A stretch of 64,000 nt of DNA, taken from Eutreptiella sp. 'Long Island Sound 2002'. Lineage: Eukaryota > Euglenozoa > Euglenophyceae > Eutreptiales > Eutreptiaceae. The stretch covers positions 85,117,178-85,181,177 of the forward strand of contig OZ038379.1 in NCBI GenBank assembly GCA_964036045.1, given 5' to 3'. The notes under the pieces are model-generated. The model was not told where the DNA came from. It did not search any database and saw only the letters and a program-made list of their open reading frames with translations. How positions within the stretch are numbered: position 1 is the first letter of the stretch; every line of letters begins with the position of its first letter. Shown here one piece after another: positions 22,774-34,350 of the stretch. A program made the position numbers and the translations under genes.

Positions 22774-25513
22774 ACGCCGTACTCCTTCCATGTATGCCTC
22801 CTCATCACGGCGCCGGCGGCTGCGTTCAGCAGCCTCCCGTCGTACACCACGCGGCGGGCTGATGTCGAACTCCTCCAGGTCCAGGTCCAGGTCCTCACCT
22901 TCGCCGACATCCCACTCCACGTCTCCTCTGGGGACCTCATCCCTGAGTCCACCATAACGTCCACCAGCCATTGGGATTGGCTCCAGGGCTGGTGCGGGGC
23001 GCCGGGGGCGTACCGGTGTCCGCGGTCGAGCACGGCGGTTGCGGTACTCCGCGCTGGGCCACTCATCACGCCAATCCTCACTGCCACTGCCGGGCGGCAC
23101 GCGCTCGTTGCGGCGGCCCGCGCTGTGGTGAGAGGGGGCGGTGAGAGAGGGGGCACTGGCGCTGGGGCGACTCCTGGGGGCTCCGCCGGGGGCGTGGGGT
23201 CTGCCTGGACCTGGTCCGGGTCCCCAGCCGTCGTCCGACGAGCCAGACTCCAGGGGTGGGTGGTCGCTGCCGACGCTCCCACGGGCTTCCAGCGCGTCCA
23301 GCCTCTGCTGCAGGCTGCTGATAACCGTGTTCAGCGACCTGGTCTCGGCCCTGGCGATGTCCAGCTCTTTCTGCGCGCGCGTGGCGACCCTGGCGATGCG
23401 TTTCATCTCGCCCTTGCCCGTGTCTAGCTCGCGCTCGAGGAACTGGACCCTCCTGCGGAGGTAGACAATCCACCACCAGGTGGTATTCGGGTCGCCGTTC
23501 CCTGGTGGGTCGTCGGGGTCCCCAGGGGGTCCTCCAGGAGGGCCTCCGCCGGGTCCGCCCGGTCCAGGGGGTCCTCCCCCGCCCGGTGGTCCACCTCCAG
23601 GGGGTCTACTTGGTGGGCGTCCTCCAGGGGGTCCAGATGGTCCTCCGCCAGGGGGTCCCGGTGGGTCTCCGCCAGGTCGCCTCGGTGGGTCCGAGGATGG
23701 GCGCTTCTTCGTGATGCCGAAGTCCATGTCGTCATCTTCGTCCATGTCGCCCCACCTGGGCGTCTCGGTCTCGGAAGACTCCGAGCTCCGGTAGGGAGGA
23801 GGGAGATCCCCATCCCCATCTTCCGGCTCCATGGGGTCCCGTCCAAGCCACCACTTGGCGATGTCGGCGGCCTCGTTCATCCCCTGTCGCTGGACCGTCG
23901 CTGGCGGTGAAGAAGGGGTCACTGTCGTGGGGGCGTCCGCCCGCTGGCCTCCGTGGCCTCTCGGGGGTCTTCCCCTTACCCTTCCTCCGTCGTTGGGCGG
24001 TGGGGCCACTGCTCCCACTGCTGCCCGTGTCGGCCTCGTCCAGCGCCATCTTGGAGGAGGCGTCCCCTTCGAAAAGCTTTCGAAGGGTCTCCACTGGTGA
24101 TCCTCCCGGAGGAGTCTCGCGGCGGAGTTTGGCCTCTGCCTCCTCCATTGCAGCGGCTGTGGCTGCGGCAGCTCGCGCTTCGGCTTCCTCCCAGGCACGA
24201 GCCGCTTTGGCTTCCCGGGCCTGCTGCAGCCGAGCCTTGTCCGCTTCCAACGCCGCCAGCTCCGCCTCCGTCTTGGCCCTCTCCTCAGCGACCTTCCGTC
24301 GCGCGGCCTCGATGGCGTCCTTCTTGACGGCGTCCGTCTGGGCCTTAGCCGTCGCTTCGGCGTGGGCCCTTTCCTCCGCCTCCTTCTTTGCCCTCTCTTG
24401 GGCAAGCGCCTCTTCCAGCGCCCTCACCTCGGCCTCCTTGCGGGCAATGGCCTCCTGCGTCAAGCGGGCTTCCTCGTCGGCTGCCCTGATCCGGGCAGCC
24501 ACTGCCTCATGGGCGGCCGCAGCCGTGAGACCGGCCGCGATGGATGCAACGGTCGAGGCGTGGTAGGCCATGCCTCTGCCCCACTCGGTGGCCTCTTCAT
24601 GGGCGATGCCGGCGGCGCCCTCCACGGCAGCCTTCTGCTGCGTGGCCCGTTGCCGGGCCACCCGAAGGTTGAAGGGCACCCCACAGGCGCGCTCACAGGC
24701 GTGCGCCACGTCCCTTTTGCCGGGAGCGGCGCTGCTGCTGGAGCTGGCCTGGTCGGCCGGCATCCTCCCGCGGTGGGCCGACTCCACGTCGCTGCTGGGG
24801 CCTGCTGGGGCCTGCTGGGGCCTCAGGAGCAGCAGACGGGGCTTGGCCTTGGTCTGCTTGGCGACTTCCATGAAGTCACCAAGGGTGGCGTGGCCGGGGT
24901 GGTGACCACCATTGGCCCGTTGGGGACTGGGGGCTGGGGTTCCGCCCTTGGCGCCTTGGGCGGCTTCGGCGGCCAGGGACTCCTGGTACTCCCGCCACTT
25001 GCGGTCCCGCTTCCTGTCCCCAGCGGACCGCTTCTCCTTCCCCGGAGACGCGCTGCTGCTGCCCTGCAGCCTGCGCTCGCTCCCCGGTTCCGGCAAGTTC
25101 TTTTCGATCATGTCCCACATGGAGACATTGATCGTGGCGCCCGACGGGTACGCGGTGGAGTCCTCGTCCTCCTCAATCCCATCGGGGCGCAGCCCTTCGC
25201 CGGGCCTGTCCGGCCGGGTCCAGGTCCTCCAGCGCCTCTGCTGGAAGCGGAAGGCAAACCCTTCCGCCCGCAGCCAGTCCTCCACGGACTGCAGGCGGTC
25301 GGGGGCCATGTCCGTGCGGAGCTCGAAGCTCCGGGGCATGCCGCCTTCGCACTGGGGGTGGCTGTGGCGGTAGTGCTGGTCCCAAACCAACCCACGCAGT
25401 AGGTGCGCTGCATGGGGGTGGGGCCGCGGCCACGTCTTACCCGCTTCTTGCCAGTTTACCATGGCAGCGGGGGCGTAGTTGGTCTTGAGGTCCTTGGTGT
25501 GCACTCGTTCCAC
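22774..25513 (-). pseudogene. Chromo-1 Gag N-terminal half, coiled coil
   Basis: The frame opens near 25513 without an ATG; the first in-frame ATG is at 25462 (MVNWQEAG), which I prefer. The product has a conserved N-terminal region, an Ala/Glu/Lys-rich coiled coil of about 120 residues (plus-strand ~24120-24480) and a Pro/Gly-rich collagen-like linker (~23520-23700). Relative to Chromo-2 a frameshift near 23835, just after the QVVAWTG region, splits it. Such long coiled-coil Gag proteins are unusual for Ty3/gypsy elements. Confidence 0.85.
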
Positions 25514-25894
25514 TCAACGAACTGGTGGTGGTTCTTGAGGCGGGTGCTGCAGCACTGGATTGGGAGTGCGGCTGGTGCTGGTCAGCCGGTGGTTGTGGAG
25601 GTGGTTGACGCGGCCTTGCTTGTCGGCCGATGGGACTCGCTGATGCAGGAGTCCTGGTCTGTGCACCTCTTTCACGGTCGCTGCGCGGTCAGGGCGATGC
25701 TCTGGACGGCGCTGCGGGCTCCGTGACGAACTCGGCGCTGTCGCTGGGCGGCGCTGCGAGCCGCTGCGCTTCGCTGCGAGCTGCTGCGCTGCGCTTCGAG
25801 CTGCGAGCTGCGAGCTGCTGCGCCGCGCTGCTCGGGGTTGGTGGCCCCGAGTGGCACGCGGGGGATGGGTAACCCCGCGGCGGTGAAACGCTTT
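25514..25894 (-). other. Chromo-1 leader with GCAGC repeats
   Basis: Untranslated leader between the 5' LTR and gag. Most of 25690-25830 is an irregular GCTGC/GCAGC repeat. No clear tRNA-complementary primer site is found next to the LTR. A strong hairpin lies at 25831-25851. Confidence 0.6.
25831..25851 (-). promoter_or_regulatory. Leader hairpin conserved in both chromoviruses
   Basis: ctcgggg and ccccgag flank a 7-nt loop, giving a perfect 7-bp stem. The same hairpin is in the Chromo-2 leader at 54924-54944. A packaging or priming role is possible but inferred. Confidence 0.6.
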
Positions 25895-27055
25895 TGACGC
25901 GTTCCCGTTGGGGGCCAGCCACGGGACGCTGCGGTGGACACGCGCAAGTGAGCAGGCAGGCAAAGCACTACGCTCACAGGGGCATCAATGCGCTCATGTC
26001 ATGTGACAAAGCGTTTCAGGATCCTTGCGGCTCTGAAACAAGGGAACAAAAGTATGTACAGCAACACATCGGGATATGTACACATGGGGTTAAGGCTGGA
26101 CTGGGGTAAGGGCAGCACAGGACAATAGACACTCAGTCCCAACTCATATCCCAATCCCAGGTCCGACCCTCTCAGTGGCTGGTGGGGGCGGAGGCTCAAA
26201 CACAACCCATGCCCTGCTCAGTCCGGACCCTGAAACCCTGCCAATAGGGGGGGGGGTCCCGCCCAGCCACAGGCGAGTTCCTGTGAACCAAGGCGCTCCG
26301 AGGCCAACCGACGGTGGCTCCCTATGCTCTTTTAACGGCAGGTACGAACTCCCCTCTGAGCCAGAGATATGGCTCCGCCATTATCCCCTAGGAGTTGGTA
26401 GCTGAAAATGGGCTGTTTCAGCCCAAACTGATATTAGCTCCAAAATCTCCAAAATTGACCCCTCGTCTGGACCCGCCAGAGGTAGGGACGAGGCAACTGA
26501 CCGTATGCCCTTCGAGTACGAACTCCCTGGAGCCCTCACCCAACCTGGTTCCCTCTGAGGTTCCGGCATCAGGGCACCACGGGTTCGTCACGTGGGGTCA
26601 TGATTGCCAAAATGGCGAAATCGGCCGTCTCGGGCGACCATCCAGGGTAGGAAATCTTTGCGATATTGACGCGCCAAGCCTTGATTCACAACCCTTGATA
26701 TCCCCTCTGGTCCCATGCCCTGGGTTATCGCTTGCTGCCACGCTGGCTGCTTACTGTTCACCGAGGGGATGACCACACGGACGGGGCAGAAAGCAACATG
26801 CGGTGCAAAGGTGGGGATCGTGGATCGCACCAAAAGTTGAATAACTCCGGATGAGCCGGAGGAGCAAATACGAAACTAAAGGGCGTTCAACGCTTGGTCA
26901 TATGCTACAATATGCGCCCTTTTCCTCCTGGGCTAGATCCTGTGCCCCATGGAGATATGGTAATTCCAACATGGCATACAATGGCAAAAACAGCGAAATT
27001 TGGCCAAAATGGCCCGCATTCATGATTCCATATCTCCATGGCCACGGCGAGGATT

Positions 27056-28425
27056 GAAGCCGGTTCGGACCCCCATGGCCATCTTGGGGTCACTTGGGGT
27101 GTGTATCTATGTGCCGGCAAGCCGCCATTGGCTGATATCATACTCTCCCATCCACCTGACCTAACCCGATGTGATAGTGTGATAGCTTTGGCCATTCCGG
27201 CTATGAGCGGCCATATTCAGTACCGAGGCACCGCCAGCGGATATTTATATATCGGAATATCAGGAATCAACAGGGTTTTATTATCATAATGTTTCCGTAA
27301 TTTTTCAGCCTTTCGTTCTGATGGTCAATGTATCGGCGACTGTCAGTTGGCTCGCGATTTTGCGTTAACCGATTGGTTAACTGTTATTTCCAGATATTTC
27401 GGCGGATACTCTGTTGAAGGGTCAGATTTCATCAGCAAAGGGTTCGTTGCTTCCGCAAATTTCTAAATAAGCACTCGAGATTTTAATCTGAATTTTTCGC
27501 GTTGTCGAAATCGGATTTTCGACTTCGACATCGCCGCATTTGATTTGGACCTCTTCGAGTGATCATACTCTTTTCCCTATACCCGAATCAGGTTTCCCTT
27601 ATACTTGCCACCCATTTGACTTGGAGATATAAGGGAAACAAAAGTGAATCGCGGGACCACTTTGAATGGCCATATCTACGAGCGAGTGTGAGGAAAGAGA
27701 ATAAGGAAGGTTGGGTTGCAAGCGCCTTACTCTCAACTTAATTTAGGGAGCATCAAACGCCTTTGGTGTGTACACATGCCCGCTGTAGCAAGGGATAATG
27801 GTCAAGAGGGTATAAAGTGATATATAACTATTGGACCGTGCAACCGAATATTTTAATGCGACTTTCGAGTGTGCCGCATGAGTGTTTTGGGGTTGCATAG
27901 CAATTTTCCTTGGGTTCCTACATATTTTCAACGTGAAGTTATGACCATGGAGGAACATGGCATATCATGGTGGGAGCCACATTTGGAGGGTATGTGTTAT
28001 ATGCATGGTATATGTCTTGATATGCTCACGCCCATGTTATATATCTTCGTGTGGCCGAAGAGATGGGGAGCCATACGTGACAAGGGTTTTGCCCATGTCC
28101 CAATTGTTGAATTCAAAGCGCTAGACTAAGTCTACCGCGTATGTATTGCTCATGGTATGTTGGGCAAAGAGATCCATGAGTGCACTCCCATTTTCATGGG
28201 ACATGTAGATATTAGTGGCGAAGGTATCTCCATGCGCCCGATTGGGGATCCAAGTGGGGGAATTGTTCGCAAATGGTTCCAATCATTTGTGTATTGAACC
28301 ATGAGCGGATATCATGGGTGAGCAATGAGATATATTATCATGACAACTTTGTGTTTGGTCATATTTTCATGTTTTTGACCTCGATTTGTGCTCATTTTTG
28401 CACTTTGTGTACTTACCTGGTCGGC
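27056..28425 (+). repeat. Extra segment in 5' LTR, similar to Chromo-2 LTR on the plus strand
   Basis: The 3' LTR reads directly across this position (12929/12930). Inside the segment, 27229-27980 is similar to 52049-52799 in the Chromo-2 LTR. Shared landmarks include caccgccagcgg, gaatatcaggaatcaacagg and cgaaatcggattttcgac, and both stretches are about 751 bp. The match is on the plus strand although the host LTR points to minus, so the segment is reversed relative to its host. Confidence 0.8.
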
Positions 28426-30012
28426 CTTTCAACCAGAGATGCGAGAGACACATGGGACTTAGGTCCCATTATATGCCACTTGCCATCCCTCATGGTCGCC
28501 TCTAGCTATTTTTCCCATTGGAGGGAAAGTGACACACGTATGGGGCAGAATGGCAACATGCCCCAACTTGGGTAACTCACAACTCTCCCATCGAGAGGAG
28601 AGGCCACCTTGGGAAACATCCCATTTGATGCGGGTTTACGTGCCCTCTCCGGATTGCCCTTACCCTTGGTCAAGCGGCGCACGCAACCTCGGGGGTGAAA
28701 TCAAGGGGAGGAGGAGTTTGTGGCCATTTTTGGCAAAACGGCCAAAATTCACCCAAAAGCGGTCCCTCCAAATATTGTATCTCCGTATCGCAAGAGAAAG
28801 GAGCCTCGGGCTTTTGCATGGATGTAAACCGAAGCTTTGCTTCCCTTTTGCAACAAGGGTTGAGGTTCAAAGCACAATGAAAGCATTTTTAACACCTCAA
28901 TCCTTGAAGCACACTATTTATGGGAAAAAGTGCATATATCGGCGATATTGGCATGAACATATCCTTGGGACCTTGAGGAGTAAAAATATGAGTAAACACT
29001 TTTGGAGTAGGCCCATAGTAGGTGCTTTCAAACATGCACACTATGGTTAGATTGTCTCCGCCCACTCGTGTCATTAGTGCTTGCATATGAGCGCGTGTGC
29101 AAAGAGGCAATGTGGCACGCGTGCTCACAAGGCGAAATAATATAAAATAGAAGACAAGGTTGTAAGAATCAACCAAACCATCCAGGATGTTTTTCGTGGT
29201 CTCTACTTTACATATTGCCTTGGTTCGAGGCTCAACTCCCCATAGGCTTCGAAAACGAGCCTCGGGGGTTTGGCCATTTTGGCCTAATTTTCGACCAAAA
29301 CTTGCCCTCTTTTGGAAATAGAGTTTTGGTACGCGTTGAATTGCGTGGAGCCATCGTTGAGTTGGCTCGAAAAACGAAACTGGCCTCGGGCCTTTGGTCT
29401 TCTGAGCATTGTGTTCGGTCATTAACGTTCATGCTCACAAGGCCACAAAGTTAGCGTTTGCGCACGCAAACGACTTGGGTTTGCGAGACCCATAGGCTGC
29501 CTAAAAAACCGCCATTGCCCGCTTCCCTAAGCAAGATGATGTGCCCGCGTGAAAGGGGCATGGCTGAAGGACATAGGGGAGAGATGTATGGTACCGTGCG
29601 AACTCATGGTCCTTGAGAAGCATGAGTTGGCACGATCGACGGAAAGCCTTGCGCGCTGATTTTCTCGAAAACGCAACGGCGAAAAATTCTGGTGAACACA
29701 CCAGATGAAAGTACATTAAATACCCTCTAGATTCCGCCCTTAAGTTCTCTTGGAACCTCACAGGTACTCGAGAAAAGTCCAGAACAAAACTCGCCACGGA
29801 GAAGCGACGAGGGCGCGCGAACAGGCGACATCAGGCGGCGATTTCACGACAATTAGAAATCGCGGTAGAAATCGGGTATTTCACCGATTTCCGACTGAAA
29901 ATCGCCTAAGACAATAAAATTACGGTAATTCTACATCGATTTATTGGTTAGAAATCGGATTCCAGATTTCACGGGTTAGAGAACAGAGATAGCCGGTGTC
30001 AACGGCTTCCGC

Positions 30013-30176
30013 ACGGGTCTGACGCTCGCAGGCCTCTGGGCCATGGGCCATAACGGGTGTGACGGCTCACAGGCCTCCGGGCCATGGGCCATAACGGGTG
30101 TGACGGCTCACAGGCCTCCGGGCCATGGGCCATAACGGGTGTGACGGCTCACAAGCCTCCGGGCCATGGGCTATAG
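30013..30176 (-). repeat. 41-bp U3 repeats, 5' LTR copy
   Basis: Four units equivalent to 14508-14671. The first copy carries a small deletion (gggtctgacgctc). Position near the outer LTR end suggests U3 enhancer repeats. Confidence 0.85.
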
Positions 30177-30194
30177 GTTCTGGGTACCGCTTCA

Positions 30195-30720
30195 CTAGAG
30201 CACATGTGCTTGCCCACCAGGGTACAGTTGAACGCTCTGATGCGGAAGGCGATCGCTGTAGAAACACCGTTTCAGTAAACGTCCTGACCAAGGGCCAGGG
30301 CGGAGCAATACTCCCAATGGAGGACACAAACCTCCAGGAGCTGAAAAAAATAGAAAATGTAACCAACAGGGAGTGATTCCTGCGGTTTAGCGAAAGGGGT
30401 AGCGATTCAGCAAGTCAAATCGCTAAAAATTGACGAAATCACGCGAGAAATCGTCATTTTCACACATAACTCAAATTCGCAGACAAGCGCAAAGGAAGGA
30501 GACTTCAAAAACAAGGTTGCGCAAGCGTAAACGGCTTTTGGAAAAGAAGGTATGAGCCGTAGTTTTTAAAGTTCTAAAGGAAATTTTTGCACAGTTGCAT
30601 CAAAATTTTTATAAGCTTTAGGGAAACGTATTCAAACTGAACCCACACCACAGAGCAGGTGGACAACCCACCTCTCAGGTATGCCAGTGTCATCTCACAC
30701 GCATGCAGTGCGTTCGTGTT
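30195..30720 (-). other. Retro-B interior right of Chromo-1, non-coding
   Basis: It begins with the CTAG target duplication (30195-30198). The sequence is AT-richer than its neighbours and has no convincing ORF. An in-frame stretch at 30125-30376 on the plus strand overlaps the LTR and is not supported as a gene. Confidence 0.5.
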
Positions 30721-31709
30721 GGTTGCTTCGTTAAAACGTTAGGGTTGCCAACGCTGTGTTCGTTGGGGGTTCAGGTGCTCATCTCCTTTGCTCTGCACAG
30801 GTCAAAACAGGAATGAAAGGTATGCGATGCGAATGGAGCGCGCAACGCGCACGTAGGGTTAGAATATGCGCTGTGCTCGCGATGCATGTGCCTAATTGAG
30901 GCATTCACACGCTGTGACGCTTTCCCTGTACCCCAATTCGTCCTTGATTTCTCTTCACAGGTAAGAAAAGAAAATGTTTGCTCGTGTGTAGCCGTAGCGT
31001 TAAAGTAGGGTTGCTTAAAACGCTTAGGCTTGTTTAAAACTCGCAATAGGGTTGTTTTGCGTTCGCTTCACTTCGGCATTCACACGATGCATGGTGAGTA
31101 GAGTAGGTAAGCCGAGGAGGAGCTCACGTCCTGGTTGAGTCATTGTGGTTATGGTTCTGCCTCCCTTCCCTGCATGCGTGCACACGATGCATTAAAGGGT
31201 AGGCCACGCGAAATGCGCACGGTAAACCTTGTTTAGGTTACCCAGGGGCTCCTCGGTACGTTCTTTAAGAGAACCTGAGGAGTCTCTTAACGCTTGGTTG
31301 CTTGACAGGGCGTGTTTGAGGACAGCGTATTAAAGGTCACACTGAGAAGCGTATAATACGTGGAGTGTGGCTTGGTTCCTCAGCCGCAAACACCCCTTCA
31401 TTGGCCTCTGTTGTACGAGTGGGAGAGGTTCCGGGTGATTGGTGCACGCAGCAGCTGCCTTCGGCCGCTATCCCATTTTTCTGCCCCAGCTAAACAGGGG
31501 CGCTGATCACACAATCAATTGACTGAGCCTCAGCCAGGAGTGTTGAGGGCAGTTCGACTCCATCGACCTACGCGTTGTGCACGCAACAAGAGCACCCCTT
31601 CCCTCCAAGCCCTAGCAGGGAAACGTGTTGTGACGTCCCTGTTAGGCCACAGTTGCTTAGCAGCGCTGTGTTCTCTTGTCTTCTTCACAGGAGGGTCATT
31701 AGGACCCGA
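30721..31709 (-). repeat. Repeat X, copy B (inverted)
   Basis: Reverse-complement counterpart of 9703-10787 plus 40294-40321. It is continuous, and so shows the pre-insertion structure of copy A. Landmarks are the acaatcaattgac stretch near 31509, cacgatgcatgg near 31083 and ttaaaacgttaggg near 30731. No coding potential is recognised. Confidence 0.85.
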
Positions 31710-32493
31710 GACCTCATTGACAGCAACACCAAGTAGCGTGTGTAGGGGTTAGGGCCAGCAGGCCTGGCAGGGGTTGAGTGCAGGTGATGAGTGCTCACCC
31801 TGCCTTCGAAGGCGGGTGCTGGCGTTAGTGAGTGTAGTGTAGTGGTGTCTCCTGTCCCGCGTGCTTTTCCTCGTGGGCAGGGGAGTGTGTTAGCTTTTGG
31901 CCCTTAGCAAAAATGGGCGTTTTGTATGCCCTTAGCATACTTGGCCACCCCTCCCCTCTAGTAGGTAGGGTTTTTGCCGTCTTCCCCCAAGGATAGGCGC
32001 CAGCACAGAAATTGGGCGCCATAGGAGTGGTAATAGTACCTGATTAGGACCTTCGGTCCGGCGTCAGCGAAGCCCGGTCTCCGGGAGCCACCCCGGGGAG
32101 AGAAGTGAGACACACATAGACATACGTAGCACACATAGGGGTATGGTAAACCCTGTAAGGAAGGGTAGAACCCCATGGGTCTGAACCAGTCAGGGGTCCT
32201 AACTGTGGGATCGCTTGTCCCCAAGGAGGGAAGACACACCTTGCCTCATAACACCTTGCTTGTCATTCCCCCCTGGTGTAGTAAGCCACCGTTCTTCGTT
32301 GGCTCCCCAAGGTCATTACATCAGGGCAGACCCGATGCAACACATGGTCAACAAGGCATACACTCGCTGGGTGGCTGCAATCCTGATAAGCGGCCATCTG
32401 GCTCACGCTGGAAACCATAGGCATGGGTCTGCAGGGCACAGACAGGGTCAGTGCAGTGCTCAGTGCACCTGTCAGTAGACTGACACAGGGAAA
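31710..32493 (-). other. Retro-B 3' region between pol and repeat X
   Basis: Non-coding in the sense strand of Retro-B. It includes a purine-rich run on the minus strand near 32264 (aggggggaatg followed by tgacaagc) that resembles a polypurine tract and LTR start. No matching LTR copy was found, so this is left as a note. No gene is seen. Confidence 0.5.
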
Positions 32494-33921
32494 TTAGTTT
32501 CGCTTTCTACGCTGGGACATAGTCTCAGCACGGGTTAGGAGCTGCCCCTCGTTGTTCTCAACGAGGAAGGTGCGGAAGATGGGGTCGATACTCCCGTCTG
32601 GTTGTATGAAAGCTGACATAGGTTCCCAGGCCGCCTCAGATAACCCATAGCCATCCCACAGGGTTAGGAATTTCCAGCCCTATTTATAATCGTGGCGAGC
32701 AATACCTGCAACCAAGTAGTAATTATCGACTGCCATCTCATCGGCAGTCATCTCTTCGGATTCGTCTGCCTCTTCTGGACTGGCAGCGTTCTCTAGGTCT
32801 ATACGCTCGACCTCACTGTCGCTGAGGCGCCACTCATCCCAAGACAAATCGTCAGGGGAGTGATAGTGCCTCAACTGTTTAGGTGCACACAGCAGTTCAC
32901 CACCTAGACGTGGACTGCACCTGACATGGATCCTGGATCCATCTATCCTGATGATACGATAGGGTCCAAAATAAGGGTCCTGTAGGCAGTTACGTGGCCA
33001 GGAGGGTAGGCGTGAATGGTGTACCAAAACAAGGTCACCAACCTTGAAGCTGGCAGGTCGCCGTAGGCGGTTCCGTCGGCTCAGTTCACGGTCACGAATG
33101 TGTCTCAGGTTAGTCTAAGCCTGGTTAGCCAGAGACTGCTTGTGTCCCAGCCAACCTCCCACAGGGCTCTTGAAGTCCTCAGGAAAGGGGGTTTTCAAGA
33201 ACCAAGCAGGCCGTCCTCCATGGAACAGTTCGTGGGGGGTGAAACCCGTAGAAGAGCTTCGCTGTGAGTTCAAGGTCAGCACTGCCCAGGGCACTAGGCG
33301 TATCCAGTCCTTGGTACGCCCCTGTTTCATCAGGATTCTTAAGTTTTGCTCCACCACACGGTTCTGTTCCTCACAGAGAGGGTTGGACGTGTGGGTATAG
33401 GGCACACCTGTGGTTACCTCCACGTTGAGGGCATTTAGCACTCGTTTGTACCACCCAGTGTCACTGCGGATGCGTACATCCTCATCTGAGTGCACCTGCT
33501 TAGGTGCCCCATAGGGTTCGAACCATTGTTCGACCAACAGTTTCACAGTCTGCTCACCTGTGATTTTCTTATTGCAAGGGAACACACGGGTGAAGCGAGA
33601 TAGGCAACAGGTGACCACAAGGCAACTATCATAGCCGCCGAAGCGTGGTAAGCCGTGGATGAAATCCACGTAGAGAAGAGAGTTAGCACAATAGGGTATG
33701 GGTAAGCTGGAGATCAGGCCCCTATCCCTACTGTCGCTCTGCTTGCTGGCATGACAGCCACAAGCATCCGCAATGGTCTGCATACGTGACCTCAGTTCAG
33801 TCAGGGTTAGACTAGAGTAGAAACACTCACGGAAGAAGTCCACTGAGCGATTAGCGCCAGTCTGACCAGAACTGAGATGAGACCACTGTAGGCGCCCATC
33901 CAGTCGTGCCTCAGGCACCAC
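32494..33921 (-). pseudogene. Retro-B integrase, GPY/F module and chromodomain
   Basis: The integrase core has Asp in LLYVDFIHGL, Asp in VHSDEDV and Glu in PLCEEQN. The C-terminal part includes DPYFGPYRIIRI, the GPY/F motif. After a TAG at 32680-32682 the same frame continues with GWKFLTLWDGYG and AAWEPMSAF, a good chromodomain match, and ends in TAA at 32494-32496. A second in-frame TAG is at 33115-33117. The N-terminal zinc finger looks degenerate. Confidence 0.85.
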
Positions 33922-34350
33922 AATTCAGTCCCCTCAGAAGAGGTACTGATTGTTTGTATACCACTGGTGCCCATCAATGACACGGGGTTCGAGACCAGTA
34001 CTGAGGGTTTGGAGAATTTCCTCATACCTTGACTGATAGTCGGTTACACTCCAACCCTCCAGGATTCCAGCAGTGCGCATGGACAGGTCAAGCTGGACAT
34101 CCATACGCTGGAAAGCCTCTCTGGCGAGCGCCTCAGAGCTCTCACCAATAAGCGCATCGGAGTTGTTGCGCGATATATAGTCAGACAGTTCATTCTTTAT
34201 TCCGGGGTTATGATGCACTGTCAGCCTGAACGGGTTCAGGTAAGTCCACCACCCTTTTAGCTTTGCGTTCTCTGGTGGTGGGCCCTTCTCAAAAGACTCC
34301 ACAGGATCCTGGTCACACAGCCAGACAATAGGGTTAGATCCCAGGAGTCA
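33922..34350 (-). pseudogene. Retro-B RNase H C-terminus and connection region
   Basis: The frame runs on from RNase H across a TGA at 34348-34350 and contains HHNPGIKNELSDYISRN, the usual segment before the integrase. Two further TGA codons at 33934 and 33925 lie in the same frame before integrase begins. Translation is coherent on both sides of each stop. Confidence 0.75.

Larger units (their letters stand above)
11770..30194 (-). mobile_element. Chromo-1: complete nested chromovirus, 18.4 kb
   Basis: Both LTRs, the polypurine tract, gag-pol and a 4-bp target duplication (CTAG at 11766-11769 and 30195-30198) are present. LTRs begin TGAAGCGG and end GCGTCA on the minus strand. It sits inside Retro-B. 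Coding capacity, 5' to 3' on the minus strand, is Gag, protease, RT, RNase H, integrase and chromodomain. Compared with Chromo-2 it carries five in-frame stops (plus-strand positions 22771, 20596, 18397, 17402, 16547) and two frameshifts (near 23835 and 17705). It is therefore decayed although structurally complete. Confidence 0.92.
25895..30194 (-). repeat. Chromo-1 5' LTR (4300 bp, with 1370-bp extra segment)
   Basis: It starts TGAAGCGG at 30194 and ends GCGTCA at 25895 on the minus strand. It matches the 3' LTR along its length except for 27056-28425, which has no counterpart there. LTRs of about 3 kb are long for the group. It contains the 41-bp repeats at 30013-30176. The promoter should be here; no TATA box is assigned with confidence. 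Confidence 0.92.

Noticed and set aside
31738-32264. Candidate LTR with TG start after a purine-rich run near 32264
   Set aside because: No second copy of this sequence was found, whereas 39584-40293 and 10788-11498 are clear paired LTRs for the same element.
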